A stretch of DNA of 64,000 nt, from assembly GCF_037975245.1 (NCBI RefSeq), contig NC_092571.1, positions 23,379,564 through 23,443,563 on the forward strand, read 5' to 3'. The notes beneath the pieces are model-generated. The model was not told the origin of the DNA. It ran no database searches and was given only the letters and a program-made list of their open reading frames with translations. Positions 21,880 through 34,380 of this stretch are shown one piece after another. This stretch comes from Apostichopus japonicus (taxonomy: Eukaryota > Echinodermata > Holothuroidea > Aspidochirotida > Stichopodidae). Position 1 is the stretch's first letter; each line of letters starts with the position of its first letter. The position numbers and the translations under genes are program-made.

Positions 21880-23140
21880 AAATTAAATGTTGGCATTGAT
21901 AAGTTGACAAAAGATTTTTTTGTATCTATTTTTAAAAGAGTTCAAGGTTGAGGCTGACTTAATTACAATATTTAATGAGTTCCAGAGTTTAACCCCAGAT
22001 ATGGAGATGGAAAACTGTTTTTTCATTATCCTCGCATAATTTGCATAGAAATTATATTTAAATCGTTTATTCGAAACTAAGGAAAAGTACATTTTTAGAG
22101 TTGAAGGTAAAAAATCTATCATATGATGTAACTTTAATGTTCTTAACTTGAAAAAAAGCTCAAGGGTATAGTCCAGAAATTTAGCATGACAAAAGATACG
22201 AATAACCTTGTTCTGTTTCAAAATAAGGGGGAAATGTTGGTTTTATTTGTATTTCCCCATGCTTCCACGCAATAATTCCGGTAGGGGAGAAAAATAGCAC
22301 AATATAAAGAATATAGGGCATTGGTATTTAACATGTGGCTAGCTTTATAAAGAACTGCAATACTTTATTTATTTTTTTGTTTTTCCACAAAAGTAAAAAG
22401 TGGAGGGAAGTCTTCCATAAAGCTTAAAAGCTTAACAGTATGGAAGTTTCTTTGAAATATGAGTAACATGATCATTCCAAGTAAGTTTATGGTATATAAA
22501 TACACCAAGAAACTTTGCACTGTAAGCTCTTTCTACATCGAGATCATTTATGGAGATGTTTAAGTTATTTTCCTCTCTACGGTTGAGAATATAATAAACT
22601 TTGCTTTATTTACGTTGAGAGTTCATTTATTTAATGCACACCATTTACTTTAATTATGAAGTTCTTTGCTCACCAGATTACATAAAACATTGATATCTTC
22701 ATGACAACAGAAAATATTTGTGTCGTCTGCAAATAATACAAAATTCAAAAAATTTTAAGCACTACAAACATCATTTAAGTAGAGAATAAACAACTTGGGT
22801 CCAAGGATTGATCCCTGGGGTACCCCGCGTGAGACATCAAGTAAACCGGACTTGGAATTTTTTATTTGGACATATTGTTTTCTATTAGAGAGATAACTTG
22901 AGAGCCAGTGATGGACTACACCACGGAAGAAAAATAATGATCCAGTTTTTTGAGTAAAATTTGGTGATCTATTGTATCAAAAGCCTTTATTAGTTCTATG
23001 AACACCCCCACGGTTGATTTTTTATTGTCCAGAGATGATTTAATTTCTTCAACCAACTGTAGTATAGCCATAGATGAAGACCTGCCAGTCCTAAAACCGT
23101 ATTGGCTCTCTGCAAGAATGTTATTTTTAGTGATGAAAAC
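21880..23140 (-). mobile_element. 5'-truncated LINE, CR1/L2/Jockey-like reverse transcriptase fragment
   Basis: The minus strand encodes successive reverse-transcriptase blocks: LAESQYGFRTGRSSSMAILQ, then KAFDTIDHQILLKKLDHYF (the D-x-x-K-A-F-D-T-x-D-H block, first catalytic Asp degenerate), LSSYLSNRKQYVQI, SRGVPQGSILGPKLFILYLN, FADDTNIF (catalytic F-A-D-D), FLGVFIDHKLTW-like text, and the C-terminal SISGVKLWNSLN followed by SFKNRYKKIF. This order and the W-N-S-L ending are typical of the CR1/L2/Jockey group. The blocks fall in more than one frame, so it is dead. It is cut off on its 5' side near 23140 and sits in the spacer of the inverted duplication. Confidence 0.85.
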
Positions 23141-23317
23141 ATCTTTGTCCCTCCACTGTTTATCTCCCACCTCTCCTCTTCCCTGTTGGTTTCTTTCTTT
23201 CTTCTCTCCATCCCTTGTCTACTAATCCCCTTACATCTATCTCTATGTGTTCACCATGCTCATTAACCTGTCTGTATTCTGTGCGTGTTTTTGTCCCGTC
23301 TGTTACTCTTACTTGTC

Positions 23318-23366
23318 ATTTAGCCTTTGAAGAAGATCCTGCTAGGATCGAAACGTCAGGCCAACT
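23318..23366 (+). ncRNA. Degenerate hammerhead-like motif (Penelope type)
   Basis: The order is GCCT, TTGAAGA, a stem GATCCT-GCT-AGGATC, GAAACGTC, AGGC. GCCT pairs with AGGC as stem I, the middle forms stem II, and GAAACGTC is the very short stem III with a GUC cleavage triplet typical of hammerheads in Penelope-like retroelements. The first core box is TTGAAGA instead of CTGANGA, and there is an extra A before stem II, so it is probably inactive. Confidence 0.4.
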
Positions 23367-23369
23367 TAC

Positions 23370-24292
23370 TTTTACACAAAGATAAATCCTAACAGATAGG
23401 CTTAGTGTAACCTATAGGATACACACAATACAGAAATAGGGGTAAACAGCTTAGGCTATATGTTCCTAATGAGGGAAACACATAGTTAACCTATACAATG
23501 AGATAAATAGCATATCGATCTATGGTATGACTACATTGAACACAACTTATATATCCATGTGCTCGGAGCCGTCAGCGAGTAACTATAGGACATTATTTAA
23601 CTAAAAGTTTACTTTGGGAAATACAAAGAGATTCATACCTGCATAGAAATTAGTGAATAATTTCTATTGATGATGTCTCTGATATCCTAGACCGATGAGG
23701 TCTGTCAAGTGAGTGCCACAGATCACTGCTAAAACTTGCCTTCTTATAAAGCCAGTGGGAAGAAAATATCCTAAGATAATACAACTTCCTGCCCAACCCA
23801 AATAAGGAGGTTAAATGAACCAGATGATCGGCATACTCATCATCGGGGAAATACCAACACAACTCGACAACCAGGAAGACATCAGGTGCAAACAACTTAG
23901 TGAGGTATTCCCAAGAAATATGATCATACGAAAAGTAGTGAACACAAGGTGCACCTGTTGCAGAGGATTTCCAACCCCTGAGAAAATCGTAGCCCCTGAA
24001 TATGTTGGCCTATGGGTTAGATAGTGTTTTACTCTTCTTAATTGGTACACATGAAGTAAATTTCATTCCAAGAATAAAGGCATAGTCATACCAACTGTCT
24101 GCAAGGATGTGACAGGCCATTGAACTCCATGAACACCAGAAATTTGTAAGAGGAACCTATGAAAGCGAGGAGAAATCAAAATTCTAGTAAGTCTTAATTT
24201 ACTTTAAATATTGGGGTGTTTTTCTTTTATTTGAGGGTTTGTTTGTTCATCATACCAAATTCATCTGATTAAACATTTGCTGGTTGGGTTTC
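23370..24292. other. No gene seen in duplication spacer
   Basis: Low-repeat DNA between the hammerhead-like motif and the right duplication arm. Open frames on both strands near 23650-24050 overlap each other and match nothing I know. Confidence 0.4.
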
Positions 24293-26281
24293 TGCTCCAA
24301 GCTATAGCGAGTAGCTGTTACCATTGGCAAATACAGGGATGCTGTGAACAGGGTTACTGTGTGCGATGAATCGCGTTAGTGGGAATAAATATATCTCACC
24401 GATAACCAGCAGGATCCATAGTAATGCATTCATTCAGTTTGAGAAGTGGGAAGACTTTTAAAACATAAGTTAAGTCCATTAAATATAATAATCGTTTATA
24501 TGGTGTGAAAAGATATTTGTAAAGTCTTAGAAGCTTTGAAATGAATATAACCAAGAACCTATAGTGGTAAACTTAATAGCTGAATTTGAATATGCGTATA
24601 TTATATACTTAAACTATAGGTTATAGATTTGCAAAATAATAAGCAGGGGCGGGATTACAGTGTGCAAGGGGACACTTTAAGATTATCCAGCGTGGCTGTA
24701 TTGAACATTGAGAGAAACACTGATTTAGACATGGAGAAAGTTGTTAACCAGTTTGGCTCCTATTATAGTGTCATAGCCGCCTATAGCCCTCCATTAACAA
24801 ACCGATTAACCATTTGTTACTTTTTATGTCGCTTAATGATAAATCTGGCAACACTTTGATGCAGATAGCATAATAAAATTTCAAAACACAACTATAGTAT
24901 AGTGTAAAATAAACTATAAATATATGCACCATATTACATCTAGAGGCTTTATAAAATCAAAATATGTCTCAAAAGGGAAGGGGGGGGGGGATTATCTCTC
25001 ATTAGACCCATACATACATAGAATATAGAATAGCAACTATAGTATGTACTGAAAAAATAAACTAGTCAATATTGCCACGGACTAACGTTAAATTAGTCTG
25101 TAACGTTAGTTAATGCACACGGACTAGCAAAAATCTTCGTTTCATCGCTGCTTCTTAGTCAGTTTACACTGACTAAGGAAAATATAATCGCAGCTTAGTC
25201 GGTGGCGACGGACTAAGGTATTTTAACCCATGGACTAAGAACGATACGGACACCCGATTTACGCCATAATCGTAGCTTAGTCGGTGTCGACGGACTAATG
25301 TATTTTAACCCAATTCGATTCACTTCAATTTGGAAACCGAGAGGCAACGGCAGCTTGCTGGACTTGGCATAGTTTCATACGATCACTCTAAGCAACTTTC
25401 AACCGTAAATCACCCAAGAAGGTCTTTAGAAGAATGGAGGTATTAACTGCCATCATCGGCCTACCTGTTATTCCTTTAACTTGAAGGTAAAATTAAAGTT
25501 AATTGTTAGGCCACTGGCACTAGTATTGTATTATGGTTAGTGTAACGCTACCGTTGTCACGCTGGCGTTTCGCAATACACAAGTGCAATGACAGTGAGTA
25601 GCCTATAGGCTTCTACTGGGTACTGCAGTGCATTCTCAACACTAAAGTGTGCATTCTAAACACCAATTAACAATGTGTTATGTGTGTATTGGGCTAGATT
25701 GAACAGTGGCACATAATCTTCTAATTTATTCCCAAACAAATGCTGGAACTATAAGTCTCAATAGTTTATTTGAAGTCTACACTCATTTGGTAAAGATTTC
25801 CTGTAATTTCCCATGTGAATCTAAATGGGTAGGCTTTGTGATATTGAATAAGCAAGGCTAGACCTTCAAACGTACAGTCACAGTAGGCTGAACAAATTAT
25901 GTTGGCTAGTCAACGGTATTATATGTTGCGAGCAGTCAGGATACACGCTTCAGTTCTATTTAACCTTTTCATTTATCATTTTTTAGTATTTAATTTCCGG
26001 TCACGCCCAGAAAACAATTGCGACATTCCTTCACGGTCGACTTGTTTACTGTAAGAAATATTAACCGTTTCTCAGGAAAGCTTGATAGTCTGAAGTTATT
26101 ATAACATGTGCTTTTAGTATACTGCCAAAAGAGTAAGTTGTTGTATTTGTATTGATATTTTATGTAGAAGTAACGGAAAATTTAGTATGTTTAGTTTGGT
26201 CTAATTGCACGTTTTTTTCTGTCCAATGTAGTGCAGGGTTCACTTGCGCGAATTCAAATTATTCTGTTTATGTATATGTAT

Positions 26282-27688
26282 CAGGCGCGTATCCAGGATT
26301 TTCTAACCCGGGGGGCGCGAATTACTATCTAAGCGGAGCGCCACCATCGGTTGGCGCGCAGCGTACAAGAAAATTTCTGATTTTGATACCCCCCAGATCA
26401 CCGGAAATAGCACTTCTCGGGCTTGAAAATGACCAACCAGATGAACACTTTTGCCTGAGAACCAAGTATTTCCCAAAAGTTTTTTTTTTTCCATCCATAA
26501 CCTTTTTGAAGATTGTCAGCAGTCACACATCATGTTCGACCTGATTGCATGTCCTATGGATCATTGCTTTTGTAGGTGATTGTACGTCACGGCCCACAAT
26601 ATCCGAAAGCCCCACTTTTGAAGGTTTTAAGCCCATTATTTGTTGAGAATTTGAAAATTCAGATTTCTCGTGAATAAAATCACTTGAAAACATACCCATA
26701 ATGTTGCACAAAATTCAATCTATGGACAAGCAATATAGATATATCGATATGTTGAACGCGCGCGGAGCGCGCGAAAAATTTTGGCTATTTTTCGGGCAAG
26801 TCATTACAGCCCCCAAATCCAATTGGGCTCCTACGCCTTTAACTACACACATAGACAGTTTTTGAGGCTGTTCATCGTACGTCGAACATTCATTTCAATG
26901 CTTACTGATATGATGTTATATCTGCTCTTTGCTTTACAAATTCGAACAGGCGTGTAGCGAGTAATTGCCAAGGGAGGGGCGAAGCCTGTAGGCAAACTAT
27001 CGAAGCGAAGCGCCACCATGAGTTGGCGCGAAGCGTACAAGAAAAATTTTGGCCGAAAATGCCTCCCAGATCGCTGGAAATGACACTTCCCAGGCCTTGT
27101 AAGTTGCATCTAAGCATTGTCTATTTTGAAATTACTAGCGATGTCATAAAGAAAATTTGCTCGGGGGGGGGGCGGTCGCCCCCTTCCCGAAATGCGTCAT
27201 GTACCCCGACGACTCGGTCGAGTTCAAGACCAGCCACAGTTGGTTCCATATAGCACAATTGTACAATTGTTTAAGGCGTCCATACACACACACGCGTTAT
27301 GATAGTCTTGATAGACCATATATAGTATTTATATAGATACATTAGTGACAGAGGAAAAATGGAAATGTCAAAAATGGAGTTGTCGGTGTAAGGAGTAGGG
27401 TGAGGCGCACACCCCCTCCGTAATCCTTGATCTGTCACTGGCTACCCTGTGTATATTATAGGGATCAGCGCTTTAACTATGTTCCTCTTTCTCTTCCCGA
27501 GGTCTTGGCTATCTTCTACTCCCTCCTTTTCTCCTTTTTCTCTCTTTTTTCTTTTTCTTTTCCCTTCCTTTCTCTCCTCCTTTTCTTTTTTTCCCTCTCC
27601 TTTTCCCTTTTTTCTTCTCTTTTTTCTCTCCTCTTTTCCTTACCCGGGGGGCGCGCGCCCCCAACGCCCCCCCCTGGATACGCACCTG
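26282..27688 (+). mobile_element. hAT (5-bp-duplication family) copy, internally deleted
   Basis: Starts CAGGCGCGTATCCAGGATTT and ends CCCTGGATACGCACCTG. It has the same internal order as the copies at 43878 and 57148 (hairpin module, middle, second head with hairpin module, C-rich block, pyrimidine tract) but is about 0.4 kb shorter. The flanks share only TAT, so a clean duplication is not visible. It is nested inside the 25047-30235 transposon. Confidence 0.82.
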
Positions 27689-28345
27689 TATACAATGCAT
27701 CGATTCGTAGATTATGATGTTTTTTTGACATTTATTTGTAATTCAAGCATATCTGTTTAGTAGCAAAGTTTAAAGGTTAAGAATAATTAGTTTTTTCGTT
27801 TTGATCCTAGATTGAATGAAACTCATTGACGTAAATAATAGATCAGATGATACAGTTTAACGCAGTTGCTAAAACTCTGGGTATTCTCTAGTCTTCGCCG
27901 GTCCATTATATACTTTAGTACTACTAGTAAGACTAAATCAAACGACCGAAAGACAAACTTAGTGTAACAAAGTACTGATTCTCCTCTAGCCTAGGTCTAA
28001 ACAGGCTTGTTATGTGAGCAAGCAAAATAACAACTAAAAATGATTAGGCCTATAAATAAGTTGGCTCAGTGCATTTCTGTTTCTAAAATTTTATATTTTT
28101 AAAGATCATAAAAACAAACAAAGATTTAGCCCATGTTTTATTATCTCTGTATTCTGGGCATTTGATTCTGGTTGCAATGGTGATGACACTCTCGTTCAAA
28201 TTTTCAGCTTTATACAGTCTGCTTCAAACTTTGGGATTGTTTTTTGAGACTATAGTGGAAGCAAATCTCACATAACTTTGTGGTGACAACTTTGTTTAAT
28301 TTTTTTTTTCAAATGATGAATACTTTGCTGTTTCTTTTTTCCAGC

Positions 28346-28562
28346 AGGAATTGAAAAGCCAAATATCTAAGTCAAGGGTGAGGTTTCCTGTGATGTACGA
28401 CACCAGTGTGGAGGCAACAACAGAAGAGGAGAACTGTGTTATATATGGCTTAAAGACATGTTTTAAGATGATATATTGGTACCCTTCACAGAACAAAAGA
28501 GTTTATCCAAGAGTCCAAAAAGCAAAGGAACAAGTACCATAGAGAAAAAAGATGGAAGAGTG
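28346..28562 (+). CDS. Candidate exon inside the 5.2-kb transposon, product unknown
   Basis: A polypyrimidine tract and TTTTTTCCAG precede an open stretch reading VRFPVMYDTSVEATTEEENC, then VIYGLKTCFKMIYWYP, ending at a TAG about 20 nt before a good donor (GTGAGT). L-K-T-C-F-K is faintly like the C-F-K block of the SAM-like gene but too short to claim. In another frame the end of the exon would splice to 29475-29555 (VNNGADFGFLKTSGRPFVVK). Reading frame and coding status are uncertain; it may be a decayed or non-coding exon. Confidence 0.3.
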
Positions 28563-28694
28563 AGTTTAACTATTGTACCCAACTGTTTAATGATATTAAA
28601 GATACTTTTCATAACCTGTTTTAAAAAAAAAACAGTCTAGTATATCATTTACGTGCAAGCTTCATAAGTTTGGTCAAATTTTCACTGATCTGTA

Positions 28695-29219
28695 GAGCGG
28701 GAGTCCAGAGGGTTTGGTTAGTGATACCATTTTCCAGTAGTTTTCAACTGGTTACATCATGAGCTCATCTAGGTCAATGGGGGATGGGCATTTTGGGGGT
28801 CTACTGGCAGGGGTACCCCACCAATAAAAATTACTGGCAATGCCCATCAGTTGTATCTGAAGTCCTAACCAACATTTTCCAGTAGGTTTCAAGTGGTTAC
28901 CTCATGAGCTGACCTAGGTCAGCCTTGAGGGGTCAATTATAGATCACTGGCAGGGGTACCCCACCACCAATAATTACTGGCAATGGCCATTTGTTGCTCT
29001 TGGGGCCATACCTGACACATTGTACTTACTTTGATGTGTTACCATGAAAACTGATCTAGGTTACCTATCAGGTGACTTTAAAATTGCTCTCCCAGCCACA
29101 CCCACCACAGTCGGTTTGCCAGTCGTCTGGTTTCATATACAGGAATGCACTGTGAACATTGTGATGTACAAGGCAATTGGTTACCTTCCCAGCTAACCAA
29201 ACCCTCTGGGCTCCCGGTC
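28695..29219. mobile_element. MITE with about 28-bp inverted repeats and TA flanks
   Basis: The left end GAGCGGGAGTCCAGAGGG and the right end read inward (GACCGGGAGCCCAGAGGG) continue into GTTTGGTTAG on both sides. TA lies immediately outside each end, suggesting a Tc1/mariner-type duplication. Inside, a block of about 150 bp containing TGGCAGGGGTACCCCACCA occurs twice. It is inserted in the 25047-30235 transposon. Confidence 0.75.
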
Positions 29220-30438
29220 TATGGGGATCATTATTAACATGATTAACATAATTATTAAGCTTTGAAAAATAACTTGGTGTTATGCTGTGCAAAGCTAATA
29301 ATTATTTGGTAAAGCTGCTATTCCTGGCTTATAATTTGAGGGACCTAGATTTAAATGTATACCTCCCAATATGTTATAAAATTTTAATGTAAATGTATGT
29401 TTATGATTATGTGAGTTATCATGTGCTATATCTGTATCTGTGCTTACACGTATATCATATTTTCTGTTCACAGGTCAATAATGGTGCAGATTTTGGCTTC
29501 CTGAAGACAAGTGGGAGGCCATTTGTAGTTAAGAGAAACACTCTTTGTTCGTGAAGACTTAACTGGTGTCGATTTGGGGTACCACTTTAAAACGAAAGTC
29601 ATGAGGAACCCTTGCCCAAGATTCAACTTTGCATTATTGTGCAGTGCTATACTTTTGCGATTCATGTTTGATCCATTAACTTGTCTTAACTTTGTTGGAA
29701 CAAAATCATATTTTCAGATTTTTGTTTACAGTGATTTCTTCTCTATCTGTCGAAAGTCAGCCTTTGTAGACATCAGAAGTTTTATCAGAAATAAATACTG
29801 CCAACGTACACATTATTTGTGTTTCTTCTGCTCTCTTTTCTTTCAGTGATGCTAGTCAGTGAAACTAGTCGGGTTTAATTCTTTCAGTGATTCTAGTCAG
29901 TGCAACTAGTCAGTCGATACCGACTAAGAAAGGTTAGTCGGGAGAGGCACCATCCTGACTAATGTAAAACCTGCTATAAACTAGTCGGTGGCTCATATAA
30001 ATTAGTCGGTAAAGACCGACAAATGTCACCAACTAATGTAACTGACTAATATACATTTAACGACTAAGAAATTGTTGATCGACTAAGCTGACGGACTAAG
30101 ATGACCGACTAAGAAATCCAACTGACTAAGGAATAAATTAGTCGGTATAGCAACTGACTAAGGCTATGTTAGTCGGGAGAGGCACCAGATGGACTAACGT
30201 TATGTTAGTCGGTGAACCAATTTAAGTTTTCAGTGTGTAATATATATTTCGTTAAACATGATTGAATATTATTGTATAATATGATATATGATTTTATAAT
30301 TGATTTTAAGCTGTCTTTTGCTTCTTTTTTTTTCCTTTCTTTTTTAAAGACCAAACTAATTTCAAACTTCGTTTAAATTCTGCATAGACCTTGGGAGATT
30401 CTTTATGTCAATTTCCACAATTTCACGTACCAAGAAAT

Positions 30439-31425
30439 ATGGCGGAAGTATCGCCAATTTTACGCTACTTCAATGTATTATTTAGCGCCTCCTTTGGTCC
30501 GGTTCTGGCATTACTTTCTTCTGTTATGTTTGCACTTGGTTCGTTGAGTACTTACGGATTACAAGAACTATCTAATCAAGAAATGGTAATATTTAGTACC
30601 TCTGCGATAGGACTGTGTTTTTGTTTACCCGTTTGTCTTTGTCAACGACCAAATCTCCGACATTCCACACACGATGTTTTTGTATTATGGGTTTGTGGAT
30701 TACTACAAGCAATTGGAGAGTGCTCGACGTTGTATGCAGTCATGAATATCGGTCCTGGAAATGCCGATGCTATTTATTACACTATGCCAATCTTTGCTGT
30801 CCTCATCAATTGTTTTCGTAACAAGGAGCTGTTGAAAATGGAATTATTGTTAAGTTTGGTGTCTGTAACAGGCGTGATACTAATCAGTGAATCTAATATT
30901 TCGAATACAGCCCATGACAATGGACTTATTGGGATACCTTGCGCATTACTCGGCTCTGTAACGCACGCATCATCAATCTCACTACGGCAACTTATGGCAA
31001 GTTCTGATGTTGACTCGATTCTTTTCACTCTGTCTTATTTGGTACAATGTACGATATTATCTGTAGTCGTGGCCACATTTAGCAATTCATTGGAATTCCC
31101 CGTGAAGCTTTATGACATGTTGCTGTTAACTGTACCTGGTCTAACCACTTTCACTGGGACTCAGTTTATGTACATAGCTTCCTCGTTAATCAGTGCATCG
31201 GCCGTGGCTATCATACAAACAATTGCTGTCTTTTTAGTGTTTACTGGACAAACTTTATTTTTTGACATTCCATTACAATTGTCCTCAATTCTAGGAGCTT
31301 TACTGATATGTTCTGCTTGCATCGGGGTTGGAATCATCAACCTTCTAAAGCAAAATGAACAGACGGATGCCAAATCACAACAAATCACCAAAGAGGAACA
31401 GCAACTGATTAAAGATCAGAAATGA
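30439..31425 (+). CDS. SLC35G-like (EamA/DMT superfamily) membrane transporter, copy 2
   Basis: The 328-residue protein is the inverted duplicate of the 19992-21002 gene, with the same ten-helix EamA layout and GNADAIYYTMPIFAVLINCF. By hand count about 33 substitutions and one in-frame 8-residue deletion (after AHDNG) separate the copies. The deletion lies in the loop between the two EamA halves. No stop is present and many changes are conservative, so both copies look functional. The start at 30439 is the equivalent ATG. The 5' intron, about 0.2 kb in copy 1, here contains the 5.2-kb transposon. The donor after the 5' exon is also altered (GTTAAG instead of GTAAGT), so expression may have changed. 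Confidence 0.87.
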   Translation: MAEVSPILRYFNVLFSASFGPVLALLSSVMFALGSLSTYGLQELSNQEMVIFSTSAIGLCFCLPVCLCQRPNLRHSTHDVFVLWVCGLLQAIGECSTLYAVMNIGPGNADAIYYTMPIFAVLINCFRNKELLKMELLLSLVSVTGVILISESNISNTAHDNGLIGIPCALLGSVTHASSISLRQLMASSDVDSILFTLSYLVQCTILSVVVATFSNSLEFPVKLYDMLLLTVPGLTTFTGTQFMYIASSLISASAVAIIQTIAVFLVFTGQTLFFDIPLQLSSILGALLICSACIGVGIINLLKQNEQTDAKSQQITKEEQQLIKDQK

Positions 31426-32686
31426 TTTTCAAAAGATCGATTCATACTTCAGTTACAGACTGATCTTATGATGGCAAAGTTCTTCTATGTTAGGCTTAAA
31501 AAAAATAGCAAAGATCTAATTATTCTCCTTGGCCTTCTGTTATCATGATAAAGGTTATTTTAGGTTCGATTTCTAGTCTTATACGTCATAGAACAAGGAC
31601 GTACAGTTTTATAACTTTTACAAGACAATCGCCTCTATAGATGATGTTATATCTATGCAATGCAATTTTAAGTTTAATTTGAATATGACCTCGGGTGATC
31701 AGCGCAGTCCTAATTGTTAATCTTAATTTACTGTATTATAGATTCTAATAACTCGTACAAAACATGTTCTTTTTAACTTCAAATACAAGACAGAGCACCC
31801 ATGACAATGACCATCAACACGATTTTTCCATGACCAATTAGGAGATGCTTTGTAAACATGAAACTCTATCAGTTCCCTGTTGCGTTGTGGTATGTGTGTT
31901 AGTCTATAGTCCAGCCGCTTTAAGTAATGAACCTCGTGTGTTAGCCAAGTCATAATAGGTGTTATAGGAATGTTATCTAGACGTCATTCTACCTTCTTCT
32001 TTCAAGTGCTTTTCATGATTTTTTGTTGTTGTTTTTTGTCTCTTCATTACCACTGTGAACAGCTGATTGTACGCAAAAGACCAATGATCACCGACCGCTG
32101 GTTTCATGTTTATTTGTAAGTGTGGGTGTGTGTGTATGCGTGTGTGTGTACATTGTAACCATAACAACCCACACCACCGTAAAAACAATTCATTGAACTC
32201 TCCACCGCACTTGTTTCACATTTAGTTTAATTCTTGTTTTTATAGCTAAACTGGTATGTCCGATGTGTGTACTATAGACCATGTACTACCCTAATCACAA
32301 TTCAATCAGATTATTTTCTCCTGAACCCATGTTTAACGTTAAGTTTAATTCTCCTTTTTATTTCTATACTGGTATCTTTCTGCTCAATGAAGTTGGTTTT
32401 ATATATGCTACACTCAATTCTCGTTTTATTACTCATAATGGTATCGTGCTGCTTGATAAAGTTTGGTTTTATATATATGCTACAATTAAGTTACAATAAC
32501 AGTTGTGGGATGCAAATCATATAATGATCAGTGTGTTATTAATTCTTTGTTCAGTTTGTTTCCGGTTTATAGATTTTGTGATATCATTTTCATTTACGTA
32601 AAAAAAAATCGGAACCAGTGTTTATGGTCGAGTGAATAAAGACGATGGAATTAAATACTTGAAAATTAAAAAATTAAACTCTCTCC

Positions 32687-32689
<3 letters not shown>

Positions 32690-32764
<75 letters not shown>
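32690..32764. repeat. (CT)n-(TA)n microsatellite
   Basis: About 40 bp of CT followed by about 38 bp of TA, just outside the inverted duplication. Confidence 0.95.
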
Positions 32765-32766
<2 letters not shown>

Positions 32767-32939
32767 CATATGGGATATTATGGATTCGGTCTCCGTGGCC
32801 TGTCAAATTATGAAATTATGAAATGGTCGTTCAAATTGTTTCATGAAAAACAAAAAATCCAAAATTGTAATTTGGATATGGAGTGTAAGTTTTAAGGATT
32901 ACGGCTTCTTTCACATACAGATGCGGCCGCTTATGCTTC

Positions 32940-33600
<661 letters not shown>

Positions 33601-34187
33601 TGTTATAAAATTTGTCATTTTTAAAATCACTTATGGTTGAGTTCTTTAATAGGTAGGCTTAGTACTTCACGAGCTGTTTCGGTTTGATTTTGATTTTAAT
33701 AATGAAGAAACTCGTGAGATTGTCCATATTTTTTTGACACGAGCAAAATGAAAAATCTTAAATATTTGTTTTTTCTTTTCTTTATCAAGTGGAATAGTTA
33801 CTATTCATAGAGCAAATTTGCGAGAAAGAGACATACAGAAAATGGTTTATTTTGTCAAAGCAACGAGATTATTCTATATGATATAAAAAATACATTCCTT
33901 TTAAGTGTATACCTAACTGACGTAGTTACCATATACCAATCGGGACGAGGTTATAATCATAACAAAGCTACATTCAGATTTATGTAAACTACTGAATTGA
34001 GATTTCACTGTTTTGACGAAAATTTGTGCTAATAACTGAAAGAGAATCACGAGATTAGTACGTATGAAACGTCCTTCTGCTGATTTGCATAAAAGATTTT
34101 TATTTCTCAAAAGCAATTTGGTACCGTACGTTTCTAAAATTGTTTTCTAAAAATGGAATTTATGTCTTTATTTTTTCCTGCATATAG

Positions 34188-34300
34188 GTACAACCTGGTT
34201 ACAATTTATCGTCAGCCAAATTTTTCATGGGCAAGAAAGTGATGATAGGGGCCACGTTTTTGAAGAGCACTTTTTCTTGGAAATGGCCCAAACCTTTCCT
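34188..34300 (+). CDS. Sulfotransferase exon with the PAPS 5'-phosphosulfate motif
   Basis: Phase-1 acceptor (TGCATATAG) followed by codons for TTWLQFIVSQIFHGQ and ending HFFLEMAQTFP before donor GTAAGA in phase 0. T-T-W-L directly after a split Gly codon is the C-terminal half of the K-S-G-T-T-W-L PAPS-binding loop of cytosolic sulfotransferases (Sulfotransfer_1). The lysine and serine must come from an upstream exon that I could not find. Cytosolic SULTs move sulfate from PAPS to phenols, steroids or other alcohols. The gene is partial here: exons at 34188, 34381, 34446 and 35734 join in phase, and first and last exons are missing from view. Confidence 0.85.
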
Positions 34301-34380
34301 GTAAGATCAACCACCTAACTATGGCGTTCTTATGGCAGCACCTATTACTACAATTGAAATTAAACTGTTTAACTATATAG

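Larger units (their letters stand above)
25047..30235. mobile_element. 5.2-kb CACTG-ended transposon with TTAGTCGG/GACTAA arrays
   Basis: The left end TACTGAAAAAATAAACTAG matches, inverted, the right end CACTGAAAACTTAAATTGG over the first bases (ACTGAAAA). TG flanks both sides (25045-25046, 30236-30237), a possible 2-bp duplication. The subterminal motif GACTAA / TTAGTCGG recurs many times in both orientations at 25063-25310 and 29860-30215. The plan is the same as in the 8326-14355 element but with a wholly different motif. The interior carries candidate exons (28346-28562, 29475-29555), a nested hAT copy (26282-27688) and a nested MITE (28695-29219). No transposase was seen. CACTA-like classification is an inference. 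Confidence 0.72.
24293..32625 (+). repeat. Right arm of the inverted duplication, split by inserted elements
   Basis: 24293-24587 matches the 5' end of the left arm (about 21432-21150). The match resumes at about 30267 and continues to 32625. The 5.7 kb in between is foreign to the left arm and consists mainly of the 25047-30235 transposon. The duplication must therefore predate that insertion, or the left arm lost it. Confidence 0.82.

Noticed and set aside
23650-24050. Overlapping open frames on both strands in the duplication spacer
   Set aside because: No domain, no splice support, mutual overlap; they look like chance frames.
27427-27760. Phe/Ser/Leu-rich and Lys/Glu/Arg-rich frames here and at 45295-45709, 50406-50657 and 58636-59073
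   Set aside because: Both are translations of the pyrimidine tract near the hAT right end.
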